DNA from: Eimeria necatrix
Lineage: Eukaryota > Apicomplexa > Conoidasida > Eucoccidiorida > Eimeriidae
DNA length: 64,000 bases
Assembly: GCF_000499385.1 (NCBI RefSeq)
Contig: NW_013654563.1
Location: 1-64,000, forward strand
Direction: 5' to 3'
Of the stretch, positions 48,377 to 60,500 are shown piece by piece. A model generated the notes under the pieces. It saw only the letters and a program-made list of their open reading frames with translations. It searched no databases and was not told the DNA's origin. The position numbers and the translations under genes were made by a program. The first letter of the stretch is position 1; each line of letters opens with the position of its first letter.

Positions 48377-51300
48377 TTACTCAGCTTCAGGAGGGCGTCG
48401 CGAGGCAATTTCCGCTTCTGCTAATTGGTTTACTCTGGCTGCTGTTTTTGCCAGATGGGAATGCGCAGAAGCACCAGCAGCAATAGTGCAAGGAACCTCC
48501 CGGGCTGTCTGCTGTAGCAACTCCAACAACTCCAGCAATAACGCGCTGCACTGGACCCAATCATCTTGGTTGAGGAGGTCGCTTAGTCTCATTCTGTAAC
48601 AGCAACAACTTCTGCTGCCGCAGTTTCTCTCTACTGATGCTACTGTTGCAGCTGCTTCGCCTGTACAGAAGAAACTGTACAGAAGGCACCAAATTTCGAC
48701 AAGCTGCTGCTGTTGCTGCTGTTCTTCAGCCTGGCGCTGCTGTGCAAGTAGGCGACGGAGGAGTCGCACAAACAACCGCAGTGCCCGTGACCGAAGCGAG
48801 GGCACAGCAGCAGCCACCTGGAGCATAAGCGGCCACAGGCAACTGGTCTCGTCGTTTGAGTTGCAGCAGGAGCTACTAATTCCGCAGCTGACGCATTTGG
48901 TGGGTAGGAGATGCACAGGAATCGCGCGGTTGTCATAATGGGAGAGTAGGGCCTGTACAAGCTGCTCTAGCACGGCAACAGGGTCCTGACGATGAGCTGC
49001 ATTCCAGTAGCTGCCACCATGGAATTCGTACAAGCTGCCTGTGCAGCATTCTCTGCTGCTGGCTTGTTCTTGGCAGAGGACAATGTGTGCTGCAGCGACT
49101 GTTGCGTCTTGCAAAAGCAGTAAAAAGTCTTGCTGCAGTTGCTGCAATTCGCTGTATGAGCCTCGAAGCCTTGGTGTTTGTGCAGATGCAGCGGTAACTG
49201 CCGCTATTGCTGCTGAGAAGGCCGTCACAAGGCTTCCGCGGCTTTCGATTATGGCGAGCGCATGTTGTTGCTCTGTTGTTACGGACAGAGCTGCCATTGC
49301 CGCACCTCTGGCTGTTTCTGTCTTTGCTGCCGCAGCCGCAGCTGGCCGCCCTGCCACCGCCGCTGTTGTCGCTGCGCCTACCGCAGAGCTGAGGGCCGGA
49401 CAGCAAACCTGCCGTAGCACCGGTTCAATGAGTTGCGCCCAAGCAGTGCATAGAATTCGCACTGCAAAATCTGCAGCACCAGTACCGATGGTTCTTTCTT
49501 CCGGCACACGCTTCGAATAATTACCGTATATTGCTGAACTTGGTTCTGCTGTGGCGGCGCCAGCACTCACTCTCTGATGGCCAAGACAGCGCGCAAACGC
49601 ATGTAGGGCGACAGCAACAATCGACTCTACAGCAACGTAGGACAAAGGAACAGGAGCCAGAACTCTACCATCGGCTGCTGTTTTCGCTCCGTCACCAGCA
49701 ACTGGGGCCACTCCCTTGGCGTCACGAATTGTACTAGGCTTGGCAATTTCACCTGCCTGTGCGCAAGACGCCTCACAGGCAGTAAACACTCCATATCGAC
49801 AGCTAGCAGCACAGTAGCATATGCTGCTGTCGCCGCCCTTGCCGACACGGATGCCACTGTAGTTGGCACTGCTGTACTTGCTGCTGACGATGGGGGACTC
49901 TATGGCTAGCTTGAGCAGCTCGCAAGCCAATGGCGGCAGATGCCGATGCTGTTGTTCCACCTCTCCATGCATTGACGAAAAGTGCAAGAGCGTGCTTTCT
50001 GCATCCGCAGCTGCATCTAGAAAATCCGACACTTGCTCGTGCTGAGGCAGCGGCCGCCCAGCTGCGGCCAGTTCCAGGCAAAAGCGAGAGAGTGCCACGG
50101 CACCTCTTGCCAGACAGCCTTGCAGCGCAGAGGCGGCGCTAGCTGCGCCTTCTGAAATAATCGTTGTGGTTACAGCTTCTTCTGCCTGTCTTATCTGCTT
50201 GCATGTACTTCGAGCCGCCTCAGTTAGAGCAATGAGAAGCTTACTGAAGCACCCAAACGCTGCGCTCCTTAAAGACGCGTCAAGTGTAGTCGCTGCCGGT
50301 GGCTCTACAAAAGACGCCCCTTTTGCACCTTCAATTAGTCCAGCCCCGCATGCATGTATGAAACTGAGCAGCATGCTCACCAAAGAGGCAACAACCTCTT
50401 CCAGTGGCGCTTCTTTCGGGCCACTACTTTCCGCTGGTGTGGTAGTTGCAAGCCTTGACAGGCGAACCAGCACACAGACATAACCTAGCGGCGCTTCTAC
50501 TGCTGCTGCTGCTGCTTCTATAAGCGTCCATCTTTTACTGCTGAGTATACTGTTGCTGCGCAAGCAATCCCAACGCAGCAAAGGCAACAGTACATCGAGC
50601 CGCTCTTCGCAACGCCGAAGCGCAGTACTAAGAAGCCCCATCAGTTGTTGCTCTAGCATCCTCATGAACTGCCGCCGTTCCTGCCGGAGATCTTTACTGC
50701 TGCCCTGCTGGCGGTGCTGGCTTATAGGCTGCGATTGCTGGTGCTTCACCACCACCTGCCTGTGGCGCTGCTGGGAAGCCTGGGAGTTGAACTCAGTTTG
50801 CTGAGCCTGGGTTAGGGCTAAGCGTACTAAGTGGAGGCTTTCCGCTGCTTGCAATGACACGGAAAAAGGCGTTGCTGCTGCATCATGCATGGTTGTGCTC
50901 TCCACTAATGGTTGATGTAAAGCTGGCAACAAGAGAAGAAGTAGCAACGGAAGTGCTGGTGCTGCAACTTCAGCAGCGAACTCCCTAATGTTCCGGCGGA
51001 CAATAAAATCTGATTCGCACGGTCCTGTTGGCCCAGCCAAACGACTTTTAGCGTAGCGCTGCTGCAGCAAGAAACAGCAAGCAACTGAAGCAACTAATTC
51101 TGTTGCTGCGGCCGCCGCCGCCCTGTTTCCTTTTGTTGCGGCCTTCGCGATTGACGCACAAAGCACCACTGCGCTTGCTCCAGTTACTGTTTTCTTCGCA
51201 GCGTCTAATGTCGTAACATCCATGAGCGTAATAGATGCGCGGGTCTCTTCTATCTCTGTTCGTTGAAATGTTGCTGAAAGCTCATCTAACGCCCCAGCAG

Positions 51301-53419
51301 CAAGGATATCTGCCGCTGCTTCCCTCAGCTCGTAGCACAAGCCGCCGCAGAGAATGCACAGATATGCCACACGAACAACTCCACTGCCATGTCTACTGCG
51401 GCAGTCAACTTGCCACGTCCGCAGTAGCAGAGCAAGCTGCAGAAGCAGCAGCAACCGTTTTTGTTGGTGTAGTGAATTCATAACCAGAAACAAACGAGGC
51501 AGCATTTGCCCCTTATGGTCGTTTGACCACGAACTTCGCTGCAAAAGCTGCTGTAGCTGCTGTACCACAAAGAGCGCGGGATGCTCGAAAAATCTCTCAT
51601 CGCTACGGCAAAGGTGGCACGCCAATTGCTGCTGAACCAGCAACAGCACCAGTTGGAGCAAAAGTAACTGTAGCCGCTCATGCCCTTGCTGCTGTGCTCG
51701 ATAGTCCTGTAAGAGACGGAGAAGAAACATACAGAAGCTTCGGCTGCTACTGACAGTGCAAGAGCAGCCGCCCCTTGAGCCGCTGCCTTTACCCCATCCC
51801 TGCTGCTCGTTCTGTTCCTGAAGCTTTGTCTGTTCCAGCTGTACTTTGTAATGATTCGCATGTCGATACTGCGCATGCTCCATCGGGTGCCTGTGTGCCT
51901 CGAGAGCAACCAAAGCTACGCGGCTCAGGAGCTGCTGTGCTACTTCAGCTGTCAGCGACTGATGAGAATGCGACTGAGCAATGTGCTGCGGCGATCTGAA
52001 GGAGGCAACACCACAAAAAACGGTGGGAGCAGCAGCGGTACCATGCATGATACTAGCGCTGTGGGCCACTGGATAGGCTGCTGTGGAAGTACACTGAAAT
52101 CCTGCACCTCGTGCCCCTATCGCATTTGCTTCATCCATTGCGTGCGGTCCTTCCGATCTTGTTTTGTCATAAGGTGCTACCGCTGCCGGTGCGGTGCAAA
52201 GTAGCTCTTCCTGCAGAGCCAGATCCTGTCCAAAGATGAGGGAGTGCAACTGCACTGCCATTTGCTGCCAGCATCCGCTGCTACCAGGTCTCCGTTTGCT
52301 GCTGCTTGAGGAATCACTTCTGCTGCAGCCATAGCAGTGTGGCTGTCCTTCAGAATCGCATGCCAAATCGTCACTGCTGCTGCTCGTGCCATTGTCGTCT
52401 AGCAAAAATTCGCCAGATGGGTGATTACGCGTGAAGTCTAGTTGCTGCAATTCTTCTTGCAGCCCTCCCCGTAGCCGCCTAAAACGTGTTTGCTGTCGTG
52501 GCACTTGCGAATGTTCCTGCTGATCTCTCCTAATTGACTCCTGTACCAGTAGATCCTGAAACCTCTCAGGCAGCAGCACGTGTCCATCTTCCGCAGGCTC
52601 CGGTTCAGCTACAACACGAGCGGTCGCACACGTAGCGGTCATATATGTCCCTTGTCCCACCGGGTCGTGCTGATGCCTCTCCGCCTGCCGCTGGTTGTGC
52701 TGTCCTTCTACTTCCCGTTGCTGCAGATGTGAGTGTTTCGGTGAGCGTGGACTGATCGCAGCAGCTTCACGCTGTACAGCAGCAACCACAGCACTTAGAA
52801 GACCAGCATCCAAAACGTCTGGCAACCCAAGGCAGGCATGTGGTAGATCCAGCACGGGTAAAGTGAAACGGATGCTTTTGGCTAAAGGGCTGAATCCCCG
52901 CAGCAACCGGAGTGTTTTCCTGTGCAACCGTATGATTGAATTGCCTACTGATGCTCCCTGAGTCTCTTCTGTTGGTACCACCACTGCCATTGGCGCTGAG
53001 TCTCGTGCAGTGCATATAACTTCAGGCAGCCCGCGGCTGTCAGTTCTGCTGTGTTCGCCTTCACCAGTGGAACTGGTTATGTGGCTGATGCCGCAGCCGC
53101 ACGTAAGGCTGCAGCTGTAGACAACGGGATATGGTGTGCAGCGATTATTCCTGTCAAACTCGCACTGCACTCCCTGGTAATTGTTGTCGCAGCATCGTGC
53201 GCAGTAGGTTCCCTCTCGCCTTTCAACGAGAGTTTGCCTTTTTTGCTGCGATTGCTTCTGCGCTTCGCTTTCCTCATGAGGACTGGACTCCAGTTCAGGT
53301 CGGTGCTGTGGTGCACGCAGCACCTGGTTCTGTAAGAGCACCAGCAGCTCCTGACGTTGCTGGTGGTGGGCCGCTAAAAAAAAAGCGCGAGCTGGATCCC
53401 AACATTCTGCACAAGGCAT
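48377..53419 (-). CDS. 1680-aa intronless low-complexity protein, unknown function
   Basis: One uninterrupted frame of 1681 codons. The start is the ATG at 53419 (MPCAECWDPARAFF), with an in-frame TAA six codons upstream. No domain is recognised. The N-terminal third is Ser/Arg/His-rich with Cys pairs (CARCCDNNYQGVQC, SCSLTCGCG) that are not a known finger. The middle and end alternate Leu-rich and Ala-rich helices (LLLLLQLALLLRTW, AAAVPSLRSRALRLFVRLLRRLLAQ) with Gln runs, encoded by CTG/GCA/CAG codons. The spacing suggests a long helical-repeat protein, possibly HEAT/ARM-like with insertions, but this is only inference from composition. It faces the 54557-61056 gene across a 1.1-kb shared upstream region. 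Long intronless genes with such repeats are typical of eimeriids. Confidence 0.8.
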   Translation of the reverse strand: MPCAECWDPARAFFLAAHHQQRQELLVLLQNQVLRAPQHRPELESSPHEESEAQKQSQQKRQTLVERREGTYCARCCDNNYQGVQCEFDRNNRCTPYPVVYSCSLTCGCGISHITSSTGEGEHSRTDSRGLPEVICTARDSAPMAVVVPTEETQGASVGNSIIRLHRKTLRLLRGFSPLAKSIRFTLPVLDLPHACLGLPDVLDAGLLSAVVAAVQREAAAISPRSPKHSHLQQREVEGQHNQRQAERHQHDPVGQGTYMTATCATARVVAEPEPAEDGHVLLPERFQDLLVQESIRRDQQEHSQVPRQQTRFRRLRGGLQEELQQLDFTRNHPSGEFLLDDNGTSSSSDDLACDSEGQPHCYGCSRSDSSSSSKRRPGSSGCWQQMAVQLHSLIFGQDLALQEELLCTAPAAVAPYDKTRSEGPHAMDEANAIGARGAGFQCTSTAAYPVAHSASIMHGTAAAPTVFCGVASFRSPQHIAQSHSHQSLTAEVAQQLLSRVALVALEAHRHPMEHAQYRHANHYKVQLEQTKLQEQNEQQGWGKGSGSRGGCSCTVSSSRSFCMFLLRLLQDYRAQQQGHERLQLLLLQLVLLLVQQQLACHLCRSDERFFEHPALFVVQQLQQLLQRSSWSNDHKGQMLPRLFLVMNSLHQQKRLLLLLQLALLLRTWQVDCRSRHGSGVVRVAYLCILCGGLCYELREAAADILAAGALDELSATFQRTEIEETRASITLMDVTTLDAAKKTVTGASAVVLCASIAKAATKGNRAAAAAATELVASVACCFLLQQRYAKSRLAGPTGPCESDFIVRRNIREFAAEVAAPALPLLLLLLLPALHQPLVESTTMHDAAATPFSVSLQAAESLHLVRLALTQAQQTEFNSQASQQRHRQVVVKHQQSQPISQHRQQGSSKDLRQERRQFMRMLEQQLMGLLSTALRRCEERLDVLLPLLRWDCLRSNSILSSKRWTLIEAAAAAVEAPLGYVCVLVRLSRLATTTPAESSGPKEAPLEEVVASLVSMLLSFIHACGAGLIEGAKGASFVEPPAATTLDASLRSAAFGCFSKLLIALTEAARSTCKQIRQAEEAVTTTIISEGAASAASALQGCLARGAVALSRFCLELAAAGRPLPQHEQVSDFLDAAADAESTLLHFSSMHGEVEQQHRHLPPLACELLKLAIESPIVSSKYSSANYSGIRVGKGGDSSICYCAASCRYGVFTACEASCAQAGEIAKPSTIRDAKGVAPVAGDGAKTAADGRVLAPVPLSYVAVESIVAVALHAFARCLGHQRVSAGAATAEPSSAIYGNYSKRVPEERTIGTGAADFAVRILCTAWAQLIEPVLRQVCCPALSSAVGAATTAAVAGRPAAAAAAKTETARGAAMAALSVTTEQQHALAIIESRGSLVTAFSAAIAAVTAASAQTPRLRGSYSELQQLQQDFLLLLQDATVAAAHIVLCQEQASSRECCTGSLYEFHGGSYWNAAHRQDPVAVLEQLVQALLSHYDNRAIPVHLLPTKCVSCGISSSCCNSNDETSCLWPLMLQVAAAVPSLRSRALRLFVRLLRRLLAQQRQAEEQQQQQQLVEIWCLLYSFFCTGEAAATVASVERNCGSRSCCCYRMRLSDLLNQDDWVQCSALLLELLELLQQTAREVPCTIAAGASAHSHLAKTAARVNQLAEAEIASRRPPEAE

Positions 53420-54556
53420 CCTGCGTCCTCCTCGTTACTCCTTGGTGTGTTTGGCTGCAACAAAAGCGAGACAAACAGCATCCAACGTCAAGAGCTCCAC
53501 GGAAGGGGGCGGATTGTAGCATACTGGACTTCAGGCCTCAGGATGGCCTACGCGTAGCTTGATACATTCAGCAGTATACGGTGCGTCAGGTGCTTCTGTG
53601 CCGCTGCTGGCCTCTCTACGCACGAAAACTCAAGCCGACTTCATGAACGTGAGGTGTACTGTAGAAAGCTACCCAGGCTCCTCTGCGCTCCGCAGAGCTC
53701 ATGAGTTACTGGTGGGCGGGGTTTTTTTGCCCGTAATTCAGCTCACGTGAGTGTGTTGTACGAAGCAGGACGTAGATTCAATGGAAAGACTGCCAGACGG
53801 GGGCTTCCCAGTAAATCGCCGTTGCGTCTGCTGGGATTGAAGTCGTTACAACTAATCAGCTAACTGTCTGAATCTGATCAGTAAGTACAGAATATGAAGG
53901 GCGAGCAGGGATGATCTCGACAGTTTTCTTTTCCCCAACCTAGCACAGAAGGGGCTTCCAAACACCCCGTGATCCAGCCTCCACCTACGTTTTGCTGCGA
54001 CGGAAATGGTTACAGCCAAAAGCGGCAAACATGACTCCGAACTGTGCCGCTAAAATTGACTTTAAACGAAGTTGGAAAGCAAACAAACATGTATATTGCC
54101 TCAGCAAATTTTGTGCATGTGCTCATTCATAAGGGGGCTGGTGTTGGGGCACCGTGTGAGCAAGCATTTGCATGTAAAAGCAAGACCAGTGGTTTGAATT
54201 GTTGATTCCTCATGTATAGCGTGTAGCAGACTTAACTTGCTCGTATTTAGCTATAGGCGCTTGGGGGGTGTCGAAAGTTCGGCCTGCACCAACCAACCAT
54301 GCACCACCCGCGATGCATCAAGACTCCGGATATTGCAGGGGCTGAAATATAGGAAGCAGCAAGAATTCAGAGTATCCATTGCTTTTAGTGGACTACCTCT
54401 CGTGTAGAAGATTGAATACGGTTGCAGGAGTGTAAAAAGAAATTGAATTGCAGTATTCTGCGTGGTGTATGCGAAAGGGTGGAGGGCTTATGCGAATGCA
54501 ACGCAGTCTCCAGTTAATAAGAAAGCTCTTGGGCTAGCATTAGGTTATCTGTTACA
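53420..54556. promoter_or_regulatory. Divergent intergenic region, probable bidirectional promoter
   Basis: The 1137 bp separate two divergent start codons (53419 minus, 54557 plus). No coding frame is supported here. No specific motif was recognised, so the promoter role is inferred from position alone. Confidence 0.5.
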
Positions 54557-57500
54557 ATGTCAGCACAGCCAGAGGTAAAGGAAGTTTTGAGGAGAGACGA
54601 CGTAAGGTACCACAACCCGATCAAATCGATGTTAGGTCCGCTGCTGGTGTGCCACCCTGTTGATTTTAGGGAGTGGAGGTGTAACACAGTCTTTATTGCA
54701 GAACTGCCTACTAAAACCAAAGTTCTAGTCCTTGCGCTCTTGAAGCGCAGCAGTGGTGAGACGAACGAACGCTTGCTTCTGCAGGCAGAAGGGGATGGAG
54801 AAACCCTTCAAGGCGCAGATTTAACACCAGGCAATGAGCACAAAAAGCACCACACGAAGAAGCCGCCTTATGCCGATGGTTCTCCAACCACTGCTTCGGG
54901 GAAGAAGAAAACGGAGACCGCCCGAGGCGAAGGTGAAGGGAGTGCTGCAGCAGCAACTGACGTCCAGTTGCCAAGTGACACCAAAAAAAAGAAAAAGGGG
55001 AAGAAGAAGGCTGTAGCTGCAGCTATCGAAAACGCAGAGTCGATAGAAAACGCAGAAAGTCATCACCAAACCAGCGGTAGCTCCGGAACGCGAAAACCAA
55101 CCCTGTTACTCTGCGACAACGCAGCAGCAGTCGCTTTGGGGAATCTCGTGGCCATTCAGGTAGGGAGTAGAGGGCAGTGTCCGCAGAGTTTCTTATATGA
55201 CTTGCAAGGGTGGATAGTCTCAGCTAACTTTCGAAACTAGGGCTGGCAGAGGTTGCTCTTTGGCTATTGGCACGAACTGAGTCCTGTGGGTATATGCTGC
55301 CAAGCACTAGCTCTTCTGTTGGAGCCTCAAATATTTCTCGTAAGCAAATGGCGTTTGGACCCTTGCGTCGGGCTCTAATGCAGAGGCACGCTTCCACGAG
55401 GGCTGATGGAGCAGAGGACATGGATGGGGGACAGTGGATTGAAGAAGTAGAAGATGACGAGACGGAGCAAATACTAGGTATAGTCCATGCACGGGCAGAT
55501 TCTGCCAAGTCACTTTTACACTCCACATGCTTTAGAAATCACACAGACACACGTTTCTGCCGAAAAGTGACGAAGAGAAAGGGCAAAAGTGATCTGTCCA
55601 GTGCATGAACTCAGCTAGGCTCAGAAGTAGTGTCCGCAATCAGTTTTCGCCTTTCACGCTTGTTCTTTTCCAGCCAAGGCAGAAGCCTCTGCAAGGCGAA
55701 TCGGAGAGTTGAGAGCGGAGATGTCAACCTTCGCCACTAAGCCTCTCGATAGTTACTTCAACGAGTTCACGGTAGGCGGTACCAGCTTTCCAGGATGCAG
55801 TATACAGCAAGTTTAAGGTTTCTACCAAGCCGTTCTAGATGTTCTCAAGATAAATGCTTGCAAAAAAGCAGACAGATACATTCAGAGTGAAGCTCTAAGT
55901 AAATGAAGCGCTCAAAGCACGTACAGAACCTAACGTTTCTAGCACCAATCTGCAAGCGCGCAAAATATTCCTGTGCGAAGCCACTTTAAGCAAAGGTAGT
56001 GGGTGCCCGCATGACCGGTGAGATACTGTTTACAGAGTGTAACGCAAGGCAAGGCACTAAAAGTCGGGGTTGCAGACGAGGAGGAAGTGATTGCAGTTGA
56101 ACAGAAAGAAGCCCAGGCTAACATCGCTGCGTGCGTGGCCAGACAACACGAGCTACAGGAGCAGCAGCAGCGACTGTTGATATGCGAACAAGTTGTTCGC
56201 AAGAGAACCCTAGATGAGGTAGAGAAAAGAGAAGCAAAGCTGAAAGTTCTCAAGCGTCAAGCAGAGAAGCATGACATTGCGAGGCAGGTACGTTTGAAGC
56301 CTTCATGCTACGTGCATCGCGAAAAAATATGGCTGCCCTCAGGTGCGTATTGTACCATTGTTGCGCTGGCCTCTTGCCACGCTTCATTCTGCCAGCTTTT
56401 TTGTGTACCACTGCAGCTGAAATCCTTCCTTTCGCACCTATCAGATTTCGGCGCAAGATGCATTTGTGGTAAATTTTCTATCCTGTCGCAAACTTGAAAT
56501 GAGGCGATATTTTGTTTTCATGCAATTGTTTGAAGGACCACCTCGTGAAGCTGGTGCGTGAGTGTGAATGCAAAATGGAGGCTTTGATGGGACGGCGGAA
56601 AGGTCGTCTCTCTGCTGTTTATGGCCTTCTGAAAAAAGAAGGGGAGTACACCGCAGTAGCTGTTGAGCAGGACGACGCTAAGGCAAAAGAGAGGACAGAC
56701 TTTGTTCCTCTAGGTAAGCGTCCGTTATGTGCTCCAACTTCTTTTTTGAAACGTACACAGTGTGCAGCGAATATGAGAATAACTCTTGCCTACGTGGTTT
56801 TTCTACAGGCCATTTGTTCCTTTGAATGCTCATCAAATAAGAATATAGCGCGATATATGGCCTACTTCTCGTTCGCTCAAACGAAACCCCTCGGTGTTTG
56901 CTTCATTAAAAGTCCATTCTACAATTTTTAGACCTTCCACTTTGTGCCCTTCCAGCCAGTCCATGTTCTCAGGGAAGTCATACCGTGTCGAGTGGCTGCG
57001 GGCTCCTCAGCCTTTAAATATGCGTATTGACCTATGCCGCGCTCTCAAGGACAAAGTCCCGCCTGGGAGATACGTAATATCGGTGTCTATATGGGAGCGC
57101 ATTGGTGGGTGCCACCAAGGCGTCCGACAGAGAAACTATGCGCCTAGTAGCCTGTTACTTAATATAGGGAAGTTTTTCCATTCGCGTGGGAACAACACCA
57201 CAATCCTGTGAATTCGCTCGAGAAGCCACTTACCACTTACACGTTGACATTTCATTTTCACCAGGTAGTCGAATATCACGAAGGGGACTTTTCTAGGTTT
57301 TGAGCTCTGAATTCGTGGGATTTACGGGTGTTGTTCCTCTTACTAGGTGGCACTCGTCTCCGTTGGAGCGGACTGCATACTATAGAGCAGAAGCTACAGG
57401 AAACAACGGATGCACGAAGGAGAAGTAGCCTCGCTTTTACAACCTCTGCAAACGGAGACAAAGACTTCTTAGAAACCGCAAATGACGACATTCCAGGAGC

Positions 57501-60500
57501 AGCAGCTGTCACCAAACCTGTGGAATTTGCAGCAAATTTTAATGATGAATGCCTCAGGCAAGGTCTCTGTCGTTCCCCATTCTGCATCACTTTGCTGAAG
57601 CCGATTGACGTTGGCTGTTCGTTAAACTGCTGTTTTAAAATCTTTTTGGGGCATTTTTAAAGGAAGCGCGATTTCAGAAGCAGTTGCTAGGGCTTGTGAT
57701 AAGTACGTATGAGCATTAATTCAGATTCGACGAGACTATTCAGTTGGCCTGCCCGTCAAAGATTGATGTAGAACCTGGAATGTGTCTTGTGTTCGAGCTG
57801 TTCCTGCTTCGGGGCCAAAGATCTCCAGTTGACAAGGCAAATCGGAAATGTCCAAATACCTCCAGAGCCCGTACCGTTATCTCAGCGGCTGCTCGTTGCG
57901 AAAAACGATTTTGAAGTTTTCCGCATCTCTTGATTGTAAGGCTTCATATGATTTCTGCGGCCTCTTCAGGTTATGGGCTGGGGAGCATTTCCGCTGATAG
58001 ATTCTGATTTCCGGATTATCGAAGGAAGCTACAAGGTACTTTCGCAACCATGTGAATTTCACGTTTGGCGCATGCATGAATTTTCTGCTTAAAGCTACTG
58101 TGGCCATCAAGATACAAATTTATTGGAATTCGCGGGAGTCTGTCAGGAGGCGCGTTTTGTCTTGGTCATTCAGGTCCCTTTACTGCGTGGGCCAGTGGAC
58201 CCATCAGTTCGCCGTTATTTTGATATGGATCAGCTCATCAGAACGAACCTCGATTCCTGGCTATGTAACCTATATTTCCGCTGTCAGCTGCTTCCACAAT
58301 ACACCAGAGGGCAAGTTGAATTTGAGTTGCAGCTTGAGCATGCGGCAGCGTTGCTCGGAGGAAAAAGAAAGGAGACCCTAAGTTCTAAATCCCAGCAACA
58401 TCATCCCGTTTGGGGAACTGATGAGCGCGCAAAGGGTGTGCAGTACATATGAATCTGGCTCACAAAGAAGAAGGTTGCCAAAGGGATAGACGATCTTCCT
58501 GAGTCTTTGTTACACTCATAAAGTCTATGTGGAGCCTGTCTTTTTCATGTCTTCAGCCGAGGACCTGGTTCAGCAGCTTGTCAGCGCACTTCAAGCATGC
58601 GAAGAGTTGGCTGAAAGTAATGAGGAGGCTTGTCAGCTTCGTTCACGAGCTGCATTGCTAATCTCAGCAATCCATAGGAATCTACTTCACCTCGTGTCCC
58701 CAGCATTTGCCTGTTTTTTGTCGATTGGCTCCCGCAGGTCCTGCTGCAATTGTGACGAAGGACGGAGTGCGCGCTTGGCGGCACAGAGATTCGCCCTCAG
58801 CCTTATATTCCATTCCTGATGTTCACGCACTTCAAGAATACAGCTACTCAGGTAAATTGTCTTCTTCAGCACGCCCTAGGCGACTTTCTTGCTGCGTGCT
58901 AGCGGCAGTGCTTTGATTCAGGCTACATAATATCAGCTCTCCGCTGGCTGGCGCTCTTTTTCTCACGGTGTTCTAATGTCACTGCGTCTTCTTGTGTTGT
59001 GTTGCGCACTTCAAGTCTACTGCGGCACGACCCTATCGCACCCCAGCGAGGCGTCGCGAAAGCTTAAGTACTTGAAGAGCTCCTTGCTGGACGATTTCCA
59101 GCCATCTTTAGACAAACATGAAGTTGGTATGTCGAAGGCATGCATGGCGCCAGCAGCCGCAACAGCGTTTGTATTACAATGCTTTGAAGCTCAGTCAGAA
59201 TTTGAAAGTTGGCCGCACAAAACACGACACTGTCCCTGCTTAGGCAGCATACATATTTTAAAAGCCATTAAATTCGCTATTAATAATGAGTCCCAACTGC
59301 TCTCTCGTACTATTACCATGAAACAGGCAAAGCAGTTCATAGCTCTCACCGGAATGCAGAAAGAGCGTCCCATGCCCTGCTATTCCTGCGAATTTTATAT
59401 TCCAGGCACGATGATCAGCGCCTTGATATGCGCCGTCCTCGCATTATGGTGTTGCAGCCTCCTTTTCAGTCTAGGGGTGTGGTTGTACCTGCGTATCGCA
59501 AAAGTCCCAGTGTACAACATCGAGTTTAGCGCCTTCTATGTTCGCCTTGACTTCGTGCAGGTAGGTCCACACTTTCCTTTTGAGACAAACAGAAGCAGCG
59601 GACCGGGGAAGGTCTAGTAGCCAATTAAATCTTCTCTTCTGTCTGCTCTCAGGAATTGTTATCTCTTGGACAAATAATTTGCATATCTGTGGCGGGGCCT
59701 GCCGCGTCCCTCGCTGCCTTCGTCATTGCCTCAGTTGTCGTTTACATTGCCAATGGGACAGTGGGAAGACAACCAAATCCAGGTATGAAGGTGGCCTCTT
59801 TTTTTTAAGTCAGGACTTTTCGAGATACTAGCCATAGTTGTTGCGCTACGTCGTTATCGTCCCACTGCAGGCTACGGTATATGTAGGTGTACTGTCATGT
59901 GCGCTACAGTTTACCAGTTTCTTAGTGCTCTAGGAGCAGCAACTGCCCTGAGCCCCGCCCTTATGGCTTTGATTGAGGGTCTAAAAGGAGAATCCTTGGG
60001 CATTTCTCTTATGCTCTCTAACTACTATATTAGGGATGTCCACAACGCAACGCTAGGAGTCATAATTTCTCTTCTAATTGACCTAGCCTTTATAGGACTT
60101 GGCACAATAGTACGTCATGCCTCATTCCTAAGCTTTAGGTAGGCAGCCACTGAACCAAATGGGCCTGACGTAAATGGGCCTGAGCGCTAAACAAACTGTA
60201 CTGCAGTTGCTATTGTGCGAAGGCCTACTGCAGCTACGCAATTTGGGTTCATCGCCAGGGTCAAGTAAAGGACACGCATAGGAGGCTCACAGGAGACGAG
60301 TCATTATTTTGCTTGCCCCTGGATGTTCAAGTTTCGGAGAGTTACTTACTTGGTTGCTTAGAGAGCGCAAGGCAATACAGGGGCCCTGAAGGCCAAGTAA
60401 GGAAAATATGCACAACTGAACACCCAAGTGAGTTGGAGCAACATGCCTTCGGAAGCACAAAGGAATCGCTTCCCACCGTAGATATGCCCTACAGGCAATC

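Noticed and set aside
49041..49520. Several plus-strand frames of 60-160 codons across 48.6-53.3 kb
   Set aside because: They are shadows of the 1680-codon minus-strand gene; composition reflects CTG/GCT repeats.
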